64,000 nt of DNA from JBFLXB01 sp964570625 (GCA_964570625.1 CAZMYW010000010.1:26288-90287); one strand, 5' to 3'. Positions 42,925 to 51,635 are shown, numbered from the stretch's first letter. Notes: a model not told the origin generated them from the letters alone. Made by a program: numbers and translations.

Positions 42925-44391
42925 ATGCCTGAATTGTTACTGTTCGAGAAAAGCACCCCCGGCCGCCGGGGATACCGCCTGCCGGACCTGGATGTCCCCA
43001 CGCCGGCCGGCCAGCCGCTCCCTCCCGGAGCTCGCCGGACCACCCCACCCGCCCTGCCGGAGTTGAGCGAGGTGGACGTGGTGCGCCACTACACCCGCCT
43101 CTCGCGCGACAACTACGGGGTGGACGTCGGCTTCTACCCCTTGGGGTCCTGCACCATGAAGTACAACCCCAAAATCAACGAGGAGATGGCCCGCCATCCC
43201 GGCGCGGCGCTGGCGCATCCCCTGCAGGGCGAGGCGCTTTCCCAGGGCGCGCTGCGCCTGATGTGGGAACTCGAACAGGGGCTCAAAGAGGTGGCGGGCG
43301 TGGACCGCGTGTCGCTGCAACCCGCTGCCGGGGCGCAGGGCGAGTTCGCGGGCATTCTGATGATCCGGGCCTATCACGCCGCGCGCGGAACAGCTCGGCG
43401 CCGCGTGTTGATTCCCGACTCGGCGCACGGCACTAACCCCGCGTCGGCCGCGCTCGCGGGGTACGAAGTGCAGACCGTACACTCCAACAGCGAAGGGCTG
43501 GTCGACGTCGGCGATCTCGCGAAGTTGATCGACGAGCAATGCGCCGCGTTGATGCTCACCAATCCCAACACGCTGGGGCTGTTCGAAAAAGAAATCGTCA
43601 CAATCGCGAAGATCGTGCACGACGCGGGCGCACTGCTGTACATGGACGGGGCGAACTTGAATGCGCTGTTGGGTCTGGTGCGCCCCGGCGACATGGGCTT
43701 CGACGTGGTGCACTTTAATCTGCACAAAACCTTCTCCACGCCGCACGGCGGCGGAGGCCCTGGCGCGGGCCCGATCGGGGTCAAAGCCCCGCTCATTCCC
43801 TTCCTCCCCACCCCGACCGTCGAACGCGACGGCGACCGGTATTACCTCGATGCGAATCGCCCGCAGTCGATCGGTCGGCTCCACACGTTCTACGGAAATT
43901 TCGGCATCCTGGTGCGCGCCTACACCTACCTGCGCCGGTTGGGCGCGGCGGGCCTCTCGGACATCAGCCGCCACGCGATCGTCAACGCCAACTATATCCG
44001 CGTCAAGCTCGCGGGCGCCTACCAGGTGGCGTTCGACCGCGCCTGTATGCACGAGTGTATTTTCTCCGCCAAACGGCAGCACGCCAAGGGCGTACACGCG
44101 TGGGACATCGCAAAACGTCTCATCGACTACGGGTTTTATCCGCCCACGATCAACTTCCCGCTGGTGGTCGAAGACGCTATCATGATCGAGCCGCCGGAAA
44201 GTGAGTCGCGCCAGACGCTCGACGCGTTCTGCGACGCGATGCTGGCCATCGCTCGGGAATGCGAGGAGCAGCCGGAGTTGGTGCTGGGCGCGCCGCACAC
44301 CACGCCGCGCTCGCGCCTCGACGAAGTGTTGGCGGCCCGGAAACCGCAGCTCCGGTGGGTTCCCCCCTCCCCGCCCTCCGCCGCGACATGA
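42925..44391 (+). CDS. gcvPB: Glycine dehydrogenase subunit 2 (P protein, C-terminal half)
   Basis: 488 residues. The PLP-binding lysine is in HFNLHKTFSTPHGGGGPGAG (K near residue 270). The opening YTRLSRDNYGVDVGFYPLGS and TMKYNPK are typical of the C-terminal-half subunit, which decarboxylates glycine and passes the aminomethyl group to lipoyl-GcvH. The stop overlaps the start of the next gene (ATGA). Confidence 0.97.
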   Translation: MPELLLFEKSTPGRRGYRLPDLDVPTPAGQPLPPGARRTTPPALPELSEVDVVRHYTRLSRDNYGVDVGFYPLGSCTMKYNPKINEEMARHPGAALAHPLQGEALSQGALRLMWELEQGLKEVAGVDRVSLQPAAGAQGEFAGILMIRAYHAARGTARRRVLIPDSAHGTNPASAALAGYEVQTVHSNSEGLVDVGDLAKLIDEQCAALMLTNPNTLGLFEKEIVTIAKIVHDAGALLYMDGANLNALLGLVRPGDMGFDVVHFNLHKTFSTPHGGGGPGAGPIGVKAPLIPFLPTPTVERDGDRYYLDANRPQSIGRLHTFYGNFGILVRAYTYLRRLGAAGLSDISRHAIVNANYIRVKLAGAYQVAFDRACMHECIFSAKRQHAKGVHAWDIAKRLIDYGFYPPTINFPLVVEDAIMIEPPESESRQTLDAFCDAMLAIARECEEQPELVLGAPHTTPRSRLDEVLAARKPQLRWVPPSPPSAAT

Positions 44392-46058
44392 TATCCCACG
44401 ACATTCTGATCATCGGCGGTGGGCTGGCGGGCATGCGGGCCGCCATCGAGGTGCCGCCCGACGTGGACGTGGCGCTGATTTCAAAGGTGCATCCATTGCG
44501 CAGCCATTCGGTGGCGGCCCAGGGCGGGATCAACGCCGCAATCGATCCCCAAGATTCGTCGGATTCTCACGCGTTCGACACGGTCAAGGGCAGCGACTAC
44601 CTCGGCGACCAGGACGCGATCGAAGTGATGTGTCAGGAGGGGCCCCAGGACATCTTCGACATGGAACGGATGGGCGCGATCTTCAGCCGGACCGCGGAGG
44701 GAAAAATCGCCCAGCGTCCGTTCGGCGCCGCGAGCTTCGCGCGTACCTGTTACGCGGCCGACCGGACGGGCCATGCGCTGCTGCACGTCATGTACGAACA
44801 GCTCATCAAACGCGCCGCGCGCACGTATGAAGAGTGGTACGTCACCTCGCTCGTCATCGAAGGCGGCGTGTGCCGCGGGTGTGTGGCGATGAACGTCCTC
44901 ACCGGTGAGATGGAAGTCATCGCCGCCAACGCCGTGATCCTGGCCACCGGGGGGTACGGCCGCGTCTTCTCGCTCAGCACCAACGCGCTGATCAACACCG
45001 GCGACGGCATGAGCATGGCCTACCGCGCGGGCGCGCCGCTGATGGACATGGAAATGGTCCAGTTTCATCCCACCACGCTCAAGCGCACCGGGATCTTGAT
45101 CAGCGAAGGCGCGCGCGGCGAAGGTGGGTACCTGATCAATGCCGAGGGCGAACGCTTCATGGCTCGGTACGCACCCAACAAAGGGGAACTGGCCAGCCGG
45201 GATGTGGTCTCGCGCGCGGAGCAGGAGGAAATCGAAGCGGGCCGCGGCGTGAATGATTGCGTGCTCCTGGACCTCCGGCACTTGGGTCGCCAGAAAATCC
45301 TGGAACGTCTCCCTCAGATCCGCGAGTTGGCGATCACGTACGTGGGCGTGGATCCCATCGAAGCGCCGATCCCGATCCGACCCGGCGCACACTACAGCAT
45401 GGGCGGCATCAAGACCGATGCGTGGGGCCGCACCGCGATTCCCGGGATCTACGCCGCCGGCGAGTGCGCCTGCGTGAGCGTACACGGCGGCAACCGGTTA
45501 GGCGGCAACTCGTTGCTGGACACCATCGTGTTCGGCCGCCGCAGCGCGCAGGACGCCGTAAACCAGGTTCGGGGAACCCCCAAACCCGACGGCGTGGGGC
45601 GAGAAACGCTCGCTCGCGAACGCGAGCGGGTCGAAGCGATCCGCGACCGACGATCCGGCGAGCGCGTGGCCGCGGTCCGCGACGCCTTGGGCCAGGCCAT
45701 GAGCGAGGACGTGGGTGTGTTCCGCACGCGCGATCGTCTGGAGCGCGCGCGCACGGCGTTGCGCGAGATTCGCTCCCGCGCGGAGGTCGTCGCGATACAA
45801 GACAAGAGCCACGTCTTCAACACCGAACTGATTTCGGCGCTGGAACTGGGCTCGTTGATGGATCTGGCGGAGACCATCGTGGCAGGGGCAATCGCCCGCG
45901 AAGAATCGCGCGGCGCACACGCGCGACGCGACTTTCCGAGCCGGGACGACGCAAATTGGCTCAAACACACAATGGCGTACCACACGCCGAACGGCCCGAG
46001 GCTTGACTACCTCCCGGTGACGATCACAAAATATCCGCCGAAGGAACGAACCTACTGA
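44388..46058 (+). CDS. sdhA: Succinate dehydrogenase/fumarate reductase flavoprotein subunit
   Basis: 556 residues. The FAD-binding GGGLAG (10-15) and the covalent-FAD histidine in RSHSVAAQGG (H40) are present. The active-site arginine and loop are in SEGARGEGGYLIN, and the family end TPNGPRLDYLPVTITKYPP is also seen. It oxidises succinate or reduces fumarate with an iron-sulphur partner. No sdhB, sdhC or sdhD is adjacent, so the other subunits must be encoded elsewhere. Sequence alone does not separate SdhA from FrdA. It ends 24 bases before tRNA-Ser. Confidence 0.93.
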   Translation: MISHDILIIGGGLAGMRAAIEVPPDVDVALISKVHPLRSHSVAAQGGINAAIDPQDSSDSHAFDTVKGSDYLGDQDAIEVMCQEGPQDIFDMERMGAIFSRTAEGKIAQRPFGAASFARTCYAADRTGHALLHVMYEQLIKRAARTYEEWYVTSLVIEGGVCRGCVAMNVLTGEMEVIAANAVILATGGYGRVFSLSTNALINTGDGMSMAYRAGAPLMDMEMVQFHPTTLKRTGILISEGARGEGGYLINAEGERFMARYAPNKGELASRDVVSRAEQEEIEAGRGVNDCVLLDLRHLGRQKILERLPQIRELAITYVGVDPIEAPIPIRPGAHYSMGGIKTDAWGRTAIPGIYAAGECACVSVHGGNRLGGNSLLDTIVFGRRSAQDAVNQVRGTPKPDGVGRETLARERERVEAIRDRRSGERVAAVRDALGQAMSEDVGVFRTRDRLERARTALREIRSRAEVVAIQDKSHVFNTELISALELGSLMDLAETIVAGAIAREESRGAHARRDFPSRDDANWLKHTMAYHTPNGPRLDYLPVTITKYPPKERTY

Positions 46059-46082
46059 CGTTCGGTTTCACAAGCGAGGATG

Positions 46083-46168
46083 GGAGGGGTGGCCGAGTGG
46101 TCGAAGGCGACGGTCTTGAAAACCGTATCCCGAAAGGGACGTGGGTTCGAATCCTACCCCCTCCGCCA
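46083..46168 (+). tRNA. tRNA-Ser (anticodon UGA)
   Basis: Acceptor GGAGGGG pairs with CCCCTCC. The anticodon stem ACGGT/ACCGT has loop CTTGAAA (anticodon TGA in DNA). A long variable arm (TCCCGAAAGGGA) identifies serine, and CCA is encoded. It converges tightly on the following minus-strand gene. Confidence 0.95.
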
Positions 46169-46179
46169 TGTCTCTTCTC

Positions 46180-48258
46180 CTAGTCTGTACTTTTATCCGG
46201 CTCTAGATCAAGAGCATCCAAAGCGTCACGAGCCGGAGCAAAGTCTGGATTGGTTCGAAGCGCTGACTCGAAGTGCGCTCTCGCCTCTCGGTGTTGCCCC
46301 TGGAGTCGATACGCGTGCCCTATGTTGTAGTGGGCTTTGAACAGGTCCGGATCAATGCTCACCGCCGCCAGATACTCCGAGATCGCTTCGTCCAGCCGAT
46401 TCTGTCGCGCATACGCAACGCCCAGATTGTAGTGCGCGTCCGGCAGGCTCTGGTTGAATCGTAGAGCGATCAGGTATTTCTGAATCGCCTCGTCCAGTCG
46501 TCCTTGTCTTGCGTACACGACGCCGAGATTGGTGTGGATGTCTGGATTCTCGGGATCGAGCTTCAACGCGATCCGATATTCGTTGATAGCGTCGTCGAAC
46601 CTGCCCTGTTGAACATACGCGTTCCCGAGGTTGTTGTGGATATCCGGAAACTCGGGATCGCGCTCAAGCGCGATGTGATATTCACGAATCGCCTCCTCGA
46701 TCCTCCCCTGCCGAAGGTAGGCGTTGCCGAAGTTGTAACGGATACTCGGATCGCTGGGGCGCAGGCGCAGCGCCACCGCGTATTCTCGAATCGCGTCGTC
46801 AAGCCGTCCCTGCTTCGCGTAGGCCACCCCGAGGTCATTGTGGGTTTCCGACCGATTTGGGTCGAGTTGGAGGGCGATCAGGTATTCTGCGACCGCATCA
46901 TTCAGGCGACCCAGCTTGGCGTAGGCGGTCGCCAGGTTGTTGTGGGCCCGCGGTTTGTTCGGGCTTTTCGCCACCACGTCGGTCCACAAGGTCAATTCGT
47001 TCTCCCACACCAGGTTGCGACGGTACGTCGCCGCAGCCAGCGTCCCCGCGATCACGACCGCCACGAGACCTGCCGCGATCAGCCGCCGCCCGAGCAGATC
47101 AATGAACACGATACTTCCGGCCAACAGGAATCCGACGCTCGCCAGGTATACGCGGTGCTCGAAGATCACGTCGTGAATCGGGACGATCGACGACTCGATC
47201 GACAGCGTCACGAAAAACCACACGATGCCGAACCCCGCGAGTCGAAATCGGGGCGACCGGACCAGGAGATAAACGCCGGCGGCCCCGAGGCCGAGGAGAA
47301 AGAGGAAGGAGGCGCCCACCGGCGGATCCCAGAACGAATGAGCGATCGGATAGTCGTAGTCCAGATTCTGACCGACCGGCAGGATCATCAGGCGTACGTA
47401 GGTGACGATGACGCGAAATTGCGTCAAGAGATAGCTGAGGCGATCAATCTCGAGCGTCTCTTTTGCGAAGCCGAGTCCCGCCTGTCCCATTCCCTTGTTC
47501 AGCGACAGCGGAATGATCGGAAGGGTCGCGAGGAACGGCAGCAACGGCATCCAGGCCCTCCACCCGTTGGGGCGAAACAAGGCGGCCTCGATCAGCACCA
47601 GCATAAACGGCAACGTAAAACTGATCTCCTTGGTTTTCATCGCCAACACCGTCGATACCAGCGCGGCGACGTACCACAGGTGTCTCGCCGTCCCGCGCGT
47701 CTCCGCGAGGCGCCAGCGCAGGTAACACACCACCGCCAGGAGATAGAACAACGTGACCAGGCTGGTATACCGTTGGACGATGTAGGTGACGGCCTGCGTT
47801 TGAACGGGGTGGACCACAAACAACGCGGCGGTCATCAGCGCGACCCGGGCGGACCATGGCCACGCGCCGTTGATCGCACCCAGAGGCCGGTGGACCGCCG
47901 CCAGCGGGGCGCGGACGAGCAGAGTGATCAACCCGTAGACCAGCAACCCGTTCGTGGCGTGAATGGCAAGATTGACGAGGTGATACCCGAAGACATCGAA
48001 GCGACCGAACCGATAGTTGAGGGCGAAGGACAGGAACCCCATGTAGCGGGTCCCCGCAGTGTCCCAGAACCGCGACAGATCCTTGACCGCGGCGTACTCC
48101 AGGATGTTGGGTTCGTCGTCGAAGTGAAAGGAAGCGGAAAACGTGTTGGAGTAACTGAGGACGGCGAGGCCCACCAGCAGCGCAAGCGCCGCCGCGTGTC
48201 GCCCGGCCACAGCGTGGTGGCGATCCCGAACCTCCGGCGCGGTCAGCGGGTGCCCCAC
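46180..48258 (-). CDS. TMTC-like membrane protein with TPR array
   Basis: 692 residues. The N-terminal 390 residues contain about ten membrane segments and an early FHFDDEPNI motif like the Asp-Asp catalytic site of GT-C glycosyltransferases, as in the TMTC/DUF1736 group. The last 260 residues form about seven perfect 34-residue TPRs (AHNNLATAYAKLGRLNDAVA, THNDLGVAYAKQGRLDDAIR). A lipid-linked sugar transferase acting on proteins is possible but unproven. It starts at a GTG just after the upstream gene's stop, so the two are probably one transcript. Confidence 0.82.
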   Translation of the reverse strand: MGHPLTAPEVRDRHHAVAGRHAAALALLVGLAVLSYSNTFSASFHFDDEPNILEYAAVKDLSRFWDTAGTRYMGFLSFALNYRFGRFDVFGYHLVNLAIHATNGLLVYGLITLLVRAPLAAVHRPLGAINGAWPWSARVALMTAALFVVHPVQTQAVTYIVQRYTSLVTLFYLLAVVCYLRWRLAETRGTARHLWYVAALVSTVLAMKTKEISFTLPFMLVLIEAALFRPNGWRAWMPLLPFLATLPIIPLSLNKGMGQAGLGFAKETLEIDRLSYLLTQFRVIVTYVRLMILPVGQNLDYDYPIAHSFWDPPVGASFLFLLGLGAAGVYLLVRSPRFRLAGFGIVWFFVTLSIESSIVPIHDVIFEHRVYLASVGFLLAGSIVFIDLLGRRLIAAGLVAVVIAGTLAAATYRRNLVWENELTLWTDVVAKSPNKPRAHNNLATAYAKLGRLNDAVAEYLIALQLDPNRSETHNDLGVAYAKQGRLDDAIREYAVALRLRPSDPSIRYNFGNAYLRQGRIEEAIREYHIALERDPEFPDIHNNLGNAYVQQGRFDDAINEYRIALKLDPENPDIHTNLGVVYARQGRLDEAIQKYLIALRFNQSLPDAHYNLGVAYARQNRLDEAISEYLAAVSIDPDLFKAHYNIGHAYRLQGQHREARAHFESALRTNPDFAPARDALDALDLEPDKSTD

Positions 48259-48273
48259 GGGCGGGAACCGACT

Positions 48274-49440
48274 CTACGCGGCTCCAGGTGGAGCCTCGCT
48301 CCCTTCCTTCTTGGCAGGACTGTGGTCGCCTTTTCCCAACCACACGGCGACGTTTTCGCTCTGAAAATGCGCGATCGCCACATCGAGTACGTTATCGGCG
48401 TTGAAGTCTTTCACCACCGCGGAGAACGGACCACGATCGGTCTGATAGTCGAACGGCGGGAAGCGGAAACTCCCGTCGCCGTTGCCGATCACAACCGATA
48501 AACTATTGCTGACCGTATTGGTCACCGCGACGTCCAACCGTCCGTCGCGATTGAAGTCCCCGGGGGCGATGAACACGGGGCCGCTTTCGGCCGCGAATCC
48601 GTGACCTTGATCGAACGCCCCGTCGCCCTTGCCGAGAAACAGGGTCAGGAGGTTCCGCGGGCCGTCCGTTTCCACCAGATCCAGGTAGCCGTCGCCGTTG
48701 AAGTCTCCCATCGTCATGTGAATCGGTCGGATGTGGTCGCCGTATTGTCCGGCCGGCTTAAAGTGTCCGGTGCCGTCTCCCAGGAAGATCGCCACGTTGC
48801 CCTTCATGTTCCCGCTATTGGCGACCGCCAGGTCGATCAAGGTATCGCGGTTAAAATCGGCCGCCACCACCGCCGCGGGTGTGTCCCCGGGGTCGAACGA
48901 CTCCCCGTCCACAAATCCGCCGGCGCCGTTGCCCAACAACACGACGAGGTGGTCGAACCGCAGGCACACGGCCAGGTCGGCGAGCCCGTCCCCGTTGAAG
49001 TCCGCCGCGGTGAGCGCCAGGGGCGACCGCCCCACGGGCCGATGCTCCGCGTCTGCAAACGTGCCGTCGCCGAGGTTTTTGAGGATCGAAAGCGAATTGC
49101 TCCCGTTGTTCGCGACCACCAGGTCCGACACGCCGTCTTGCGTGAGATCCACGGCCACGAGCGTCCGCGGCAGTTCCCCGACCCGATACCGCACTCGCTC
49201 CGCGAACGTGCCATCGCCGGTGCCGAGCAGGACCGAGACGTTTTGGCCGTTGATGTTCGCGGTGACCAAGTCCGGCGTGCCGTCCCGGTTGAAGTCCGCC
49301 GACGCCACAAACGTGGGGTTATTCCCCACCGAATACGTGCCGCTCAGGGTGAACAGATCGGGGGTGGGCTCATGACTCTTGGCCCGCGTACAGCCGACCG
49401 CCGCGGCCACCGCCGCGAGAAGGAGAATGTACGCATACAT
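48274..49440 (-). CDS. FG-GAP/VCBS repeat lipoprotein
   Basis: 388 residues with a lipoprotein signal (AAVGC, Cys near 17). Seven repeats follow, each with a calcium-binding-like loop such as DFNRDGTPDLV or DFNGDGLADLA, the FG-GAP/VCBS type that folds as an integrin-like propeller. The ATG at 49440 begins the signal peptide and coincides with the predicted transcription start, so the message may be leaderless. Function is unknown; calcium-dependent surface contact is a reasonable guess. Confidence 0.88.
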   Translation of the reverse strand: MYAYILLLAAVAAAVGCTRAKSHEPTPDLFTLSGTYSVGNNPTFVASADFNRDGTPDLVTANINGQNVSVLLGTGDGTFAERVRYRVGELPRTLVAVDLTQDGVSDLVVANNGSNSLSILKNLGDGTFADAEHRPVGRSPLALTAADFNGDGLADLAVCLRFDHLVVLLGNGAGGFVDGESFDPGDTPAAVVAADFNRDTLIDLAVANSGNMKGNVAIFLGDGTGHFKPAGQYGDHIRPIHMTMGDFNGDGYLDLVETDGPRNLLTLFLGKGDGAFDQGHGFAAESGPVFIAPGDFNRDGRLDVAVTNTVSNSLSVVIGNGDGSFRFPPFDYQTDRGPFSAVVKDFNADNVLDVAIAHFQSENVAVWLGKGDHSPAKKEGSEAPPGAA

Positions 49441-49447
49441 GGCGCAA

Positions 49448-49500
49448 ATTATAAAGACAGGCCCTGAGCCATTGCAAATCAAGGGAGATTTTCCTACAAT
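49448..49500. promoter_or_regulatory. Divergent promoters sharing one palindromic -35
   Basis: TTGCAA at 49472-49477 reads the same on both strands. Leftward it is 18 bases from a perfect TATAAT (49453-49448) with a start next to the lipoprotein ATG. Rightward it is 17 bases from TACAAT (49495-49500), a start about 150 bases before tRNA-Ser(GCU). Confidence 0.55.
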
Positions 49501-49655
49501 CAGGCACTTTCTTGAAGGAAAAACAGAAGGTCAAAAGCGTTCTCCGAGCCTCGGCGCTAGGTATCGCGCCTACGTTGCTTCGCCACCTGAGTGGAGGGAG
49601 CATCGGGTTCTGCGCCTCACGGCGCAGTACAGGTTCGGCGACGCAAGCGAGGTTG

Positions 49656-49748
49656 GGAGAGGTGGCCGAGCGGCTGAAGGCAACGGTTTGCTAAACCGTC
49701 GTAGGGGCAAAACCTCTACCGAGGGTTCAAATCCCTCCCTCTCCGCCA
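49656..49748 (+). tRNA. tRNA-Ser (anticodon GCU), likely integration site
   Basis: Acceptor GGAGAGG pairs with CCTCTCC. Anticodon stem ACGGT/ACCGT with loop TTGCTAA (GCT) and a long variable arm, CCA encoded. The last 22 bases also encode the C terminus of the serine recombinase on the other strand, so the tRNA 3' end probably contains the attachment site. Confidence 0.95.
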
Positions 49749-51394
49749 CTCTGCTTAACCGTCAGTTTTCCGCCCAATAACCCCGCATAGGTGCCCACGG
49801 CTGACAGCGCGTAGCCCCGTCCCCGCGCGTCGTTGAACGGCGTACAGAGGATGCGGCCTGGGATCAGCTTGCGTAACAGTTGCCGCGTGTGCGGGATGTG
49901 CCGCCCTAACGCTCCCTTTATGTCGGCCACCCGCTCAGACAGAGCCCGCTCGATGCGCGACCCGTCCGTCGCGGCCAGCGCCGTCATCTGGTCGAGATAG
50001 CCCAGCTGAACCAGGCAGGCCTTCTTCGCCGCCTCTTCCTTCTGTAGTTCGGTGAAGACGGCGTCAGAGGACCGCCCCGTAGCGACCGCCTCGACCAAGT
50101 GCCGGAGGCGTGCCTCGATCAAGGACAACGTGCGCTCGGCGGCCACCCGTTGGTCGGGGAACGTCGTCTGTCCGGCCCGAATCTCGACCAAGGCCCGCGC
50201 CACCGCGTCTTCCAGTAGTTTCTCGTCCAGCACATGGTTGAGGGCATGTAAGAGCGCCGAGTCCATGACGCCCTGCCTGATCCGCAGATCGTTGGTGCAG
50301 ACCGCACGGCCACGCCCGTGATAGTAGGCGCACATATAGGTGTTCTTGCCGTCCTCCTTCCGCCGCAGCTGACAGACGATCGACCCGCCGCAGATGGCGC
50401 ACTCAGCCAAGCCGCTCAAGAGGTACTGGGAGCGCAGATCGGCTCCTGTCGGACGGCTCAACAGCTGCCCCTTCGGATTGCGGACATACTGAGCACGCAT
50501 CCGCTCGAACTTCGTCTCAACCTTCGCCCACAGGTCTGGCTGCACGATACGCAGGTCCGGCGCGTCGATCGTCAGCCACTCGGACTGAGGACGCTTGCGC
50601 GAGGTCTGCGTGCCGCGCTTGTTGATGGACTGCGTTTTGTTCCAGACCACGACGCCGCGATAGAGCGGACGCAGGAGGATCGCCCGCACGCAACTCCCCG
50701 CCCACCCGCGCCGTTGGCCCCGTGGCGGAGGGATGCCGTCCGCATTCAAGGCCTTGGCGATGCCGTGGACGCCGATCCCGTCAGCCGTGTACATCTCGAA
50801 GATGCGTAGCACGATCGCGCGCTCAGTCGGGTTGATGCGTCGAATCACGTGCTGCCGTGTCCCGTCCGGCCCTGGGACGTCTACGTTATCGTAGCCAAAC
50901 ACCTTGCAGCCGACGACGTGCCCCGCGCGCGCCTTCTGCGACAGCTTGTCGTGGGTGCGCTGGCTCGCCCGCTCCCGCTCGAACTCCCCGCCGAAGTTCT
51001 TAATCATGGCCATGAGCTTGTCCGTGGCCGTGTCCATCTTCCGCTCCTGGTCCTCCAGATAGAAGAACACCCGCACCCCTGCCTCGGTGATCTCCAACAA
51101 GGCATATTGTGTGCGCGTCTGCTCACGGCCCAGGCGGGACTCCTCGCTCATCACCAGCACCTGAAACGGCGGCTTCGGCTTGATCGATGCCATCAGGCGA
51201 CCAAAGCCAGGGCGACGGTCGCCGAACTCCGCCCCGCTGATCCCATCGTCGCTGTAGATGTGGTCCTCGCTGACCGTCCAGCCCTTCTTGATGGCGTAGG
51301 CCTTGGCGTGCTCGATCTGGCGCGTGACGGACTTTTCCTCATCGTTCATGCCGGTCTCTGCGGTGGATTTTCTCGCGTAGATGGCGCAGATCAT
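49727..51394 (-). CDS. Large serine recombinase (integrase)
   Basis: 555 residues. The N-terminal resolvase domain has the catalytic serine in IYARKS (S10) with SRLGREQTRTQ further on. The recombinase domain lies at about 160-270 (YGV-like HGIAKALNADGIPPPRGQ). A zinc ribbon follows (CAICGG and CAYYHGRGRAVC, about 345-375), then a C-terminal coiled-coil region. Large serine recombinases integrate and excise elements without host factors. The stop codon lies in the T-loop of tRNA-Ser(GCU), so the last seven residues (SGGEGGI region) come from tRNA sequence. The start overlaps the stop of a 57-residue gene (ATGA). Confidence 0.95.
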   Translation of the reverse strand: MICAIYARKSTAETGMNDEEKSVTRQIEHAKAYAIKKGWTVSEDHIYSDDGISGAEFGDRRPGFGRLMASIKPKPPFQVLVMSEESRLGREQTRTQYALLEITEAGVRVFFYLEDQERKMDTATDKLMAMIKNFGGEFERERASQRTHDKLSQKARAGHVVGCKVFGYDNVDVPGPDGTRQHVIRRINPTERAIVLRIFEMYTADGIGVHGIAKALNADGIPPPRGQRRGWAGSCVRAILLRPLYRGVVVWNKTQSINKRGTQTSRKRPQSEWLTIDAPDLRIVQPDLWAKVETKFERMRAQYVRNPKGQLLSRPTGADLRSQYLLSGLAECAICGGSIVCQLRRKEDGKNTYMCAYYHGRGRAVCTNDLRIRQGVMDSALLHALNHVLDEKLLEDAVARALVEIRAGQTTFPDQRVAAERTLSLIEARLRHLVEAVATGRSSDAVFTELQKEEAAKKACLVQLGYLDQMTALAATDGSRIERALSERVADIKGALGRHIPHTRQLLRKLIPGRILCTPFNDARGRGYALSAVGTYAGLLGGKLTVKQSGGEGGI

Positions 51395-51564
51395 AGTCGT
51401 GCCTCCTGTTCCTTCTCCCCCAGGAGCATCTTCTCATGTTCCTCCTTCGCCGCCCGCATCATCTCCTCAGTGCGCCGCTCCGCCTCCAGGTGCTCTGCGG
51501 TCAGCAGGTGCGCCTCCCATCCCATACTCAGACTCCCCTTGCAGCAATTAATGATAGCGCCCAT
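51391..51564 (-). CDS. Small charged protein coupled to the recombinase
   Basis: 57 residues: MGAIINCCKGSLSMGW, then a highly charged helix (LEAERRTEEMMRAAKEEHEK). GGAGG lies upstream, and its TGA overlaps the recombinase ATG, so the two are translated together. I do not recognise a family. Size, charge and position make a recombination directionality factor or other integrase accessory possible, which is inference only. Confidence 0.6.
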   Translation of the reverse strand: MGAIINCCKGSLSMGWEAHLLTAEHLEAERRTEEMMRAAKEEHEKMLLGEKEQEARL

Positions 51565-51593
51565 CGTTCAGCCCTCCTTGTTCTCGTTCGTCA

Positions 51594-51635
51594 TCATGGG
51601 TGCCCCCGCCGTGCGTACAACGCCACTCGTGTCAT
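51594..51635 (-). other. 13-codon frame resembling a serine-recombinase start
   Basis: After AAGGAGG at normal spacing, an ATG opens MTRVALYARRGHP and stops. The first nine residues are the usual beginning of serine resolvases. It could be a leader peptide, the stump of an older recombinase gene, or chance. Confidence 0.4.

Noticed and set aside
42937..44298. Minus-strand frame of 453 codons
   Set aside because: Antisense to gcvPB; composition only reflects the complementary codons.
46504..48501. Plus-strand frame of 665 codons
   Set aside because: Opposite the TMTC-like and FG-GAP genes and crosses their boundary; no domain or ribosome site.
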